From contig JAQGKM010000470.1 in assembly GCA_028290125.1 (NCBI GenBank), positions 1-10,213 on the forward strand: a stretch of DNA of 10,213 nt, given 5' to 3'. Every line of letters starts with the position of its first letter. The first letter of the stretch is position 1. This document shows, in pieces, positions 5,574-10,213 of this stretch. The stretch comes from Hyphomicrobiales bacterium (lineage in GTDB: Bacteria > Pseudomonadota > Alphaproteobacteria > Rhizobiales > Beijerinckiaceae). The notes below the pieces were generated by a model that was not told the origin of the DNA, did not search any database, and worked only from the letters and a program-made list of their open reading frames with translations. The translations under genes were made by a program, and so were the position numbers.

Positions 5574-7634
5574 CTAAGCCAGCGGCATGCACAGGAAGTC
5601 CCGCGTCTGCGTGCTGCTCATCGGCGTGCTGAAGAGAAAACCCTGTGCCGCAGGGCAGCCCTCATCCTGCAGCAAAGAGAGATCCGACGCGCGCTCGACA
5701 CCTTCCGCCACGACATCCATGCCGAGACTCCGGCCGAGACCGACAATGGCGCGGACAATTGCGCGCGCATCCGCATTGTGTTCCATGTCGAGCACGAAGG
5801 ACTTGTCGATCTTGATCTTCGTGAATGGAAATTTGCGCAGGTAGCTCAGCGATGAATAGCCCGTTCCGAAATCATCCATCGAAACGCCGATTCCTGCATC
5901 CCGCAGCCGTGTCAGACACGCAAGCGTCGACTCTGTCGCCTCCATCAGAAGCGACTCCGTGATCTCCAGTTCCAGGCGCGACGGTTCCAGTCCTGCTGCC
6001 GAGATGGCGTCCATGACGGTTTCATAAAAGCCTACGTCCCGGAGCTGCGCCGGCGAAACATTGACCGCGACGGCGACCGATTTCGGCCAGCTAGCCGCTT
6101 CCATGCAGGCCGTCTTCAAGACGAACAGGCCGATGTCGCGGATCATTCCGGTCGCCTCCGCAACGGGAATGAAGTCGGACGGATTGACCACGCCGCGCTC
6201 CGGATGACGCCAGCGCACAAGCGCCTCCATGCTCTTGGGCGCGCCTGTGTCGAGACCCATGATGGGTTGGTAATGAACTTCGAGCTGGCGCGTGACAATC
6301 GCCTCGCGCAAGTCGGACTCGAACTTCAGCTTGGCCTGCAGCGCCGCGTCCATCGCCGGGTCGAACAGGCGAAAGGCGTTCCGCCCTGCAGCCTTGGCCT
6401 GGTAAAGCGCAATGTCGGCGCGGCGCAGCACGGTTTCGGTGTCTTTTGTATCGCGTGCGGCGGCGCAGATCCCGACGCTCGCGCCAATATGCACGGGGCA
6501 GTCGGACAGCATCACCGGCATGGCGGCGGCGTCGAGGATCCACGATGCGGCCTCGCGCAAGGACGCGGCCGACTGGTCGCCGCAATAGATGATCGCGAAT
6601 TCGTCACCGCCGAGGCGAACCACATTGGACGGCGCCGGAAATCCCATGAGGAGTCGCTGCGAAATCTGCTTGAGAAGCTCGTCGCCCGCCGAATGACCGA
6701 GCGTGTCGTTGATGGTCTTGAAGTGATCGAGATCGATGAGGAAGACCGAGAACGGCTTCCCGCTTGCGCAGAGCTCGTCGAGCGTTTCACGCATCATCGT
6801 CCGGTTCGACAAGCCGGTCAGCGCGTCGTGTCGCGCCATATGGGCGATGCGCGCCTCGCTGCGATTGCGTTCCGTGACGTCGATCGCCGCGACGAGCATC
6901 GAGGGCCTCTCGGCGTAGGTCAGGCGTCGCGCAAAGACCGCGACGTCGATGACCGATCCGTCGGCGCGCAGGTGGCGCTCGGCGCCTTTGCTCGTCAGCT
7001 CGCTGTCATGCAGGTTGAAGGCATTGCCGCAAACGAGTTCGTGTTTGTTGCGCCCGACGAGGGCTTCGCGCGTGTAGCCGTAATGTTCGAGCGCCGCGTC
7101 ATTGACGGCGAGAATGCGGGCATTCTCGACTTCGATCACGAACATCGGAACAGGATTGCCCTCGAAGAGGAGGCGAAACGAATCCTGCCGCTGCTTGAGC
7201 TCCGTGATGTCGATGCGAAGCCCGATGAGGCTGTTGTCTTCGAGACGGCGTTCGTCGATGAGAATCCAGCGCCCGTCCGCGAGCTGCTGTTCGTGACGCG
7301 TGCCGGGGCCGTTCAGTCGGCGCATGCGTTCTTCGAACCAGGCGTCTTCCCGACCGATCGCTTCCGGATAATCCCCGCGCTCCAGGCCGACTCGCAGCGT
7401 ATCGGCGAAGCGGGCGCCGACGGCGAAGAGATCCGCCGTCGCCTTGTAGATCTGCGCGTAGCTTTTGTTCCAGTGAACGTAGCGTCCCTCGGAATCGAGC
7501 AGCACGATGCCTTCCGGCAGAACATCGAGCGCGGCGCAGAGAAGATGGTCCTTCTGCTCGGCCCAGTGCCGTTGCAATTGTTCGATGGGCGCTTGCAACT
7601 GCTCGGCAGCTAGGGTCAGGGCCTTGGTTTCCAC
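5574..7634 (-). CDS. PAS-PAS-GGDEF-EAL cyclic-di-GMP signalling protein
   Basis: This 686-residue protein has an N-terminal helical stretch, PAS domains at about 30-145 and 150-255 (each ending in a DITELK or DVTER linker), a GGDEF diguanylate cyclase domain at about 262-425 and an EAL phosphodiesterase domain at about 434-680. The GGDEF motif is intact (342-346, RLGGDEFAI). So are key EAL elements: MEALVRWRHP (EAL at 470-472), NVSPAQL, LELEITES, MDDFGTGYSSL (loop 6), IKIDKSF, VVAEGVE and QGFLF. Both synthesis and breakdown of cyclic-di-GMP are therefore possible. The RxxD inhibitory site expected before GGDEF reads PAPS. No membrane segment is seen, so the sensing is probably cytoplasmic. 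The GTG start at 7634 is chosen for GGAGG 5 bases upstream; the frame is open to an ATG at 7760, without a Shine-Dalgarno and outside the domain architecture. Confidence 0.93.
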   Translation of the reverse strand: METKALTLAAEQLQAPIEQLQRHWAEQKDHLLCAALDVLPEGIVLLDSEGRYVHWNKSYAQIYKATADLFAVGARFADTLRVGLERGDYPEAIGREDAWFEERMRRLNGPGTRHEQQLADGRWILIDERRLEDNSLIGLRIDITELKQRQDSFRLLFEGNPVPMFVIEVENARILAVNDAALEHYGYTREALVGRNKHELVCGNAFNLHDSELTSKGAERHLRADGSVIDVAVFARRLTYAERPSMLVAAIDVTERNRSEARIAHMARHDALTGLSNRTMMRETLDELCASGKPFSVFLIDLDHFKTINDTLGHSAGDELLKQISQRLLMGFPAPSNVVRLGGDEFAIIYCGDQSAASLREAASWILDAAAMPVMLSDCPVHIGASVGICAAARDTKDTETVLRRADIALYQAKAAGRNAFRLFDPAMDAALQAKLKFESDLREAIVTRQLEVHYQPIMGLDTGAPKSMEALVRWRHPERGVVNPSDFIPVAEATGMIRDIGLFVLKTACMEAASWPKSVAVAVNVSPAQLRDVGFYETVMDAISAAGLEPSRLELEITESLLMEATESTLACLTRLRDAGIGVSMDDFGTGYSSLSYLRKFPFTKIKIDKSFVLDMEHNADARAIVRAIVGLGRSLGMDVVAEGVERASDLSLLQDEGCPAAQGFLFSTPMSSTQTRDFLCMPLA

Positions 7635-7872
7635 GCCATCCTCCAGGTGAATGACGTGAGTGTGGTGCAAACAGATTGCGGCAACCTTTCCAAGTCTTTG
7701 ATAAGCTGCGCAAATTCTCGGCATGCTGAGCTTAAGTTGTAGTCGCGTCGCTGGACGCATCTTGCGCCCGCTGCCTGTATTCGCGTCATCAGGCCTGTAT
7801 CGACGCAGTGCGTCGCGGAACCAAAGGCGCGCGCAAGACTATGTTCTTCGTCCCCTCACGCCCGAGACGCGC
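7635..7872. other. Divergent promoter region between the GGDEF-EAL gene and xth
   Basis: This 238-base interval must hold promoters for both divergent genes. An imperfect 14-base dyad, CTCGGCATGCTGAG (7717-7730, one mismatched pair around GCATGC), lies in it. I cannot identify confident -35/-10 pairs. Frames from both genes stay open through it, but neither extension carries family homology that I can see. Confidence 0.4.
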
Positions 7873-8634
7873 ATGCTGATTGCAAGCTGGAACGTGAATT
7901 CCTTGAAGTCGAGACTCCCGCATGTTCTCGACTGGCTGCGCGCGCACGAACCGGACGTGCTCATGTTGCAGGAATTGAAGTCGCTGGATTTCCCTGCCGC
8001 CGAATTCGAAGCGCTCGGCTATCATTGCGCGGCCGTCGGACAAAAGACGTGGAATGGTGTCGCAATCGTTGCGCGTGAACCCTTCGACGTGAAGGCAACG
8101 GCCTTGCCGGGCGATTCAAACGACAAGCAGGCGCGCTATCTCGAAATCGCCCTGGGGGACCTCACCATCGTCAACATCTATCTCCCGAACGGCAATCCCG
8201 TGGGCTCGCCGAAATTCGACTACAAACTCGCCTGGATGGACCGGCTGAAAAAGCGCATGAGCGCGCTGAAGCGAAATGGCAAGGCCGTGGTGATCGGCGG
8301 TGATTACAACGTCATTCCGGAAGACATCGATTGCTTCAGTACGAGATTCTGGAAAGACGATGCGTTGTTCCAGCCCGAGCCACGCGCGCGCTTTCGCGGC
8401 TATCTTGAAAATGGCTACACTGACGCCTTCCGAAAATTCAACGAGGGGCCGGGACATTATACTTTCTGGAAATATTACAGAAACCAGTTCAGCAAGAATC
8501 AGGGAATCCGCATCGATCATTTCCTGGTTTCGCCGGCGGCGTTGAAACGCATCACCGGTTGCGCAGTCGACGTTCAGCCGCGCGGCTTGTCGAAGCCTTC
8601 GGACCACGCGCCCATCATCCTGGCGATGAGATAG
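7873..8634 (+). CDS. xth: Exodeoxyribonuclease III / AP endonuclease (Xth family)
   Basis: This 253-residue enzyme of the exonuclease-endonuclease-phosphatase fold cuts DNA at abasic sites and removes 3' blocking groups in base excision repair. Active-site residues line up with E. coli ExoIII: N7 (SWNVNSLKSR), E34 (LQELK), the INIYLPNG-type strand (VNIYLPNGNPVGSPKFDYK), D144 and N146 (GGDYNVIPEDID), D215 (RIDHFLVSP), and D244-H245 (KPSDHAPI). The length is close to the usual 255-270. The start MLIASWNVNSL is where the family normally begins; an in-frame ATG at 7723 would add 50 residues of Arg-rich sequence with no homology and is rejected, although the Shine-Dalgarno before 7873 is weak (GAGA). 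It stands alone and is followed by a long gene-free region. Confidence 0.93.
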   Translation: MLIASWNVNSLKSRLPHVLDWLRAHEPDVLMLQELKSLDFPAAEFEALGYHCAAVGQKTWNGVAIVAREPFDVKATALPGDSNDKQARYLEIALGDLTIVNIYLPNGNPVGSPKFDYKLAWMDRLKKRMSALKRNGKAVVIGGDYNVIPEDIDCFSTRFWKDDALFQPEPRARFRGYLENGYTDAFRKFNEGPGHYTFWKYYRNQFSKNQGIRIDHFLVSPAALKRITGCAVDVQPRGLSKPSDHAPIILAMR

Positions 8635-8817
8635 CGGATGCATCGCGCGTACTTCTTGAAAAATCCGAGCACAGAAAGCCCTTCACAAGGAACACGCGCG
8701 CGTCTGCCGAAAAGGTATTTTCCGAGCGTCGGGAGCTTGACGAAGATGGTCGTGTTCGGGACGCCAACCTGCCCGTGACGCGACCCTGCGTACGCAAGCG
8801 TCCCGCCGCTCGACGAG

Positions 8818-8853
8818 GCCCTAATCTAGGAAAATGCAATCTAGGGCGCCCTA
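8818..8853. repeat. Palindrome cluster around TAGGGCGCCCTA
   Basis: TAGGGCGCCCTA at 8842-8853 is a perfect 12-base palindrome. Its half GCCCTA also occurs at 8818-8823, and AATCTAGG occurs twice (8823-8830 and 8838-8845) with a 15-base period. The left GCCCTA can thus pair with TAGGGC at 8842 as an alternative. The arrangement suits repeated binding sites for a dimeric regulator, but no known operator is recognised. Confidence 0.5.
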
Positions 8854-8884
8854 CGACCGAATGGACGTAAAGTTATAGGCGAGA

Positions 8885-8903
8885 GCTTGACTATAAGTCG
8901 AGC
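8885..8903. repeat. Hairpin GCTTGACT/AGTCGAGC
   Basis: The arms at 8885-8892 and 8896-8903 pair over 8 bp (one wobble) with a 3-base ATA loop. No T-run follows. It lies 32 bases beyond the palindrome cluster. Confidence 0.4.
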
Positions 8904-9080
8904 CCATTAAGCTTGTTTAGGAACCATTCCGCTCCGTCCGCCAGAGAGGATTTTGAAACTGCCCCCGCCAGAAAGCCGTTAAACCGAAAGGTTATACTTT
9001 GTTTCAGCTATCGTTACGTATTGGCTAAAGCTGTCAAGATGGCGCATAGTCAAGTCCACAGCTTCCTTACGGGACTGGCA

Positions 9081-9117
9081 TCCCTTTGAGATAAGAGGGT
9101 TAATTCACTCAAAGGGA
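9081..9117. repeat. Perfect 10-bp inverted repeat
   Basis: TCCCTTTGAG (9081-9090) and CTCAAAGGGA (9108-9117) are perfect reverse complements with a 17-base AT-rich spacer. The sequence lies about 275 bases upstream of the response regulator. It could be a hairpin in a leader or small RNA, or a widely spaced operator. Confidence 0.6.
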
Positions 9118-9145
9118 GCCGGAACTACAGACCGTGGGATTTTCA

Positions 9146-9163
9146 GGCCCGTTCACGCGGGCC
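9146..9163. repeat. GC-rich hairpin GGCCCG/CGGGCC
   Basis: GGCCCG (9146-9151) and CGGGCC (9158-9163) form a perfect 6-bp GC stem with loop TTCACG. There is no T-run on either strand next to the stem, so it is not a clear terminator. Confidence 0.4.
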
Positions 9164-9196
9164 CATCCAAAAACGAGAAGAAACGGCATCAACGAC

Positions 9197-9216
9197 AAAA
9201 AACGCTCCCAGGAGCG
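9197..9216 (-). terminator. Intrinsic terminator-like hairpin on the minus strand
   Basis: Read on the minus strand, CGCTC-CTGG-GAGCG is followed at once by TTTTTT (9202-9197), the standard stem plus U-run layout, although the stem is only 5 bp. No minus-strand gene ends just upstream of it: the response regulator is on the plus strand. It would end an antisense or small RNA transcript, or read-through from the HlyD-family gene at the right edge. Confidence 0.4.
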
Positions 9217-9272
9217 CGGAACAAAGCTGGCCGCAAGTGTTGGCGTAAAAGAAGTCTCAGCATTGCCGAAAA

Positions 9273-9289
9273 GGCGCTCGGTAAGCGCC
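9273..9289. repeat. Hairpin GGCGCT/AGCGCC before the response regulator
   Basis: GGCGCT (9273-9278) and AGCGCC (9284-9289) form a perfect 6-bp stem with a 5-base loop, about 100 bases before the response regulator start. It may lie in the 5' leader of that gene. Confidence 0.35.
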
Positions 9290-9390
9290 GGTGATGTTGA
9301 TGGATGAATAGTGGAGCGTGAGTTGGGCGTGGCGTGCTCGATAGTCTTGCAAGGCATTTGGCTTGCACGATGATCGATACGGGGGGTTAG

Positions 9391-10047
9391 ATGACTGAGA
9401 TCCGTATTGTCGTGGTCAACGATTACCCGCTTTTCAGAGCGGGAATCGTTCATATCCTGTCGGCGGAACTGGACTTCGCAATCGTCGGCGAAGGCGAAAG
9501 CGCCGACGACGCCTGCCGCCTCGCGCGGCTTCAGAAGCCGCACATCGTCGTGCTCGACGCCACGCTTCCTGGCGACGGCATCAAGGCGCTGTCGAGATTG
9601 ATTGAAAGCGACCCGGCGTTGAAGGTGATCATGCTCACCAATGCTGCGGACGATCACCGTGTCGGTCCGGCCATGCAGGTTGGGGCCTGGGGCTATCTGC
9701 TCAATGGCATCAGCGGCGCCGAACTCACCAGCACGGTGCGAATGATCCACCGTGGCCAAAGATATGTCGCCCCGGCGATCGCCGCACATCTGTTCTCGAA
9801 GCCTCCGGCGGCCTCCAAACTGGACGACAATTGCTTCTCGGGCCTGTCGTCCCGCGAGGAACAGATCCTTCATTTGCTGGTCGAAGGTTTGAGCAACAAG
9901 GAAATAGGCGGCCGGCTGCGCATCAGCGAAAAGACCGTGAAGCACTATCTCACGATCATCCTCGAAAAGCTCAACGCGAAGAACCGTGTCCAGGCGGCGC
10001 TCATGGCCTATGGGCATCTGAAGTTCCGGGAAACGCGAGCGACCTGA
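9391..10047 (+). CDS. NarL/FixJ-family response regulator (receiver + LuxR-type HTH)
   Basis: This 218-residue protein has an N-terminal receiver domain (about 1-120) and a C-terminal LuxR-type helix-turn-helix (about 150-212). In the receiver, D11 (VVVNDYPLF, with N10 in place of the first acidic residue), the phospho-acceptor D56 (VVLDATLPG) and T83 (IMLTNA) are present. The usual lysine of the GYLLK motif is asparagine N105 (GYLLNGI). The DNA-binding part is standard: LSSREEQILHLLVEGLSNKEIGGRL, then ISEKTVKHYLTIILEKL and NRVQAAL. It should regulate transcription, but activation by phosphorylation may be altered. The ATG start has GGGGGG 4 bases upstream. No histidine kinase gene is in the window. 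It faces the HlyD-family gene tail to tail with 43 bases between. Confidence 0.9.
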   Translation: MTEIRIVVVNDYPLFRAGIVHILSAELDFAIVGEGESADDACRLARLQKPHIVVLDATLPGDGIKALSRLIESDPALKVIMLTNAADDHRVGPAMQVGAWGYLLNGISGAELTSTVRMIHRGQRYVAPAIAAHLFSKPPAASKLDDNCFSGLSSREEQILHLLVEGLSNKEIGGRLRISEKTVKHYLTIILEKLNAKNRVQAALMAYGHLKFRETRAT

Positions 10048-10053
10048 GCTCAC

Positions 10054-10089
10054 GCGACGAACAGAAAGCTTGACGCTTTGGCGTGTCGC
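10054..10089. terminator. Possible bidirectional terminator between convergent genes
   Basis: GCGAC (10054-10058) pairs with GTCGC (10085-10089), and within it AAAGC (10065-10069) pairs with GCTTT (10075-10079) around TTGAC. It fills the 43-base gap between two convergent genes, which is where a shared terminator is expected. The stems are short, interrupted by an internal loop, and have no T-run. Confidence 0.3.
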
Positions 10090-10090
10090 C

Positions 10091-10213
10091 TCAGTGCTCC
10101 TTGAAGGCGCGCGCAACCTGATCCATCAGGGGCTTCAGAAGATACGACATGGCCGTACGTTCAGCCGTGCGGAAATGAACTTCGGCCGGCATGCCTGGCA
10201 CCAGCTGCATCGA
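10091..10213 (-). CDS. HlyD-family type I secretion periplasmic adaptor, C-terminal fragment
   Basis: The last 40 residues of a minus-strand gene are visible, entering from the right edge and ending at TGA (10093-10091). LVPGMPAEVHF, RTAERTAMSYLLKPLMDQ and a short basic end (ARAFKEH) match the C-terminus of HlyD/PrtE/AprE-type membrane fusion proteins of type I secretion. In those proteins this stretch is L-x-P-G-M-x-A-E-V followed by an (R/T)-G-x-R-T-x-x-x-Y-L-x-x-P motif. The protein links an inner-membrane ABC exporter to a TolC-type outer-membrane channel. The ABC transporter gene is expected upstream on the same strand, outside the window. The visible part ends normally. Confidence 0.85.
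   Translation of the reverse strand, partial: SMQLVPGMPAEVHFRTAERTAMSYLLKPLMDQVARAFKEH

Larger units (their letters stand above)
8635..9390. other. 756-base gene-free region rich in palindromes
   Basis: No credible coding sequence is visible on either strand: frames here are short, Arg/Ser-rich, or shadows of the regulator downstream. Base composition shifts to lower GC from about 8820 to 9110. The region holds a run of inverted repeats (8818-8853, 8885-8903, 9081-9117, 9146-9163, 9197-9216, 9273-9289), listed separately where clear. It must contain the promoter of the response regulator and may encode one or more small RNAs. Confidence 0.6.

Noticed and set aside
6204..7613. 469-codon plus-strand frame within the GGDEF-EAL gene
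   Set aside because: Antisense shadow; the minus-strand product carries four well-formed domains.
7723..7872. Fifty-codon N-terminal extension of the exonuclease III
   Set aside because: ExoIII proteins begin at the M-x-I-x-(S/T)-W-N-V-N-S strand, and the extension is Arg-rich without homology.
8615..8839. 74-codon minus-strand frame after xth
   Set aside because: Arg/Ser-rich, overlaps the 3' end of xth, no Shine-Dalgarno or domain visible.
9311..9380. Possible sigma-54 promoter (TTGGGCGTGGCG and TTGGCTTGCACG patches) before the response regulator
   Set aside because: The GG and GC elements are not at the required 10-base spacing in any register I tried.
9109..10116. 335-codon minus-strand frame over the response regulator
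   Set aside because: Antisense shadow; the plus strand encodes a clear receiver plus LuxR-type domain.

Overview
The window is high-GC DNA, most likely from an alphaproteobacterium of the Rhizobiales/Hyphomicrobiales type. That assignment rests on protein style, GC-rich codon use and leader structure, and no single marker proves it. Nothing looks like a phage, insertion sequence or CRISPR array. The genes are chromosomal housekeeping and signalling genes, separated by unusually structured non-coding stretches.

Left end (1-715): the C-terminus of an unrecognised protein overlaps, by ATGA, a MOSC-domain protein. Next (716-4093) is the best regulatory unit of the window. A near-textbook cobalamin (B12/AdoCbl) riboswitch is followed by a hairpin that masks a ribosome binding site, and then by nrdA and nrdB. 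These encode the B12-independent, oxygen-dependent class I ribonucleotide reductase. The expected logic is that abundant B12 shuts off the class I enzyme, leaving dNTP synthesis to a B12-dependent class II reductase (nrdJ) elsewhere in the genome. Both subunits are short and show no ATP-cone. A small Cys/His-rich protein of unknown function is encoded convergently and overlaps the 3' end of nrdB.

Middle (4381-7634): an AT-rich promoter-like patch and GC-rich hairpins are followed by a SnoaL/NTF2-like small protein (minus strand). An approximately 80-nt nested inverted repeat separates it from a divergent small winged-helix-like protein that probably starts at TTG. Convergent with the latter is a cytoplasmic PAS-PAS-GGDEF-EAL protein of cyclic-di-GMP signalling, best started at a GTG. 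Its GGDEF and EAL motifs are intact but the usual inhibitory I-site is absent.

Right end (7635-10213): an exonuclease III-type AP endonuclease (xth) is divergent from the GGDEF-EAL gene. A 756-base gene-free region rich in palindromes follows, including one terminator-like hairpin facing the minus strand. Then comes a NarL/FixJ-type response regulator whose receiver has Asn where the conserved Lys should be. The window ends in the C-terminus of an HlyD-family type I secretion adaptor, convergent with the regulator.
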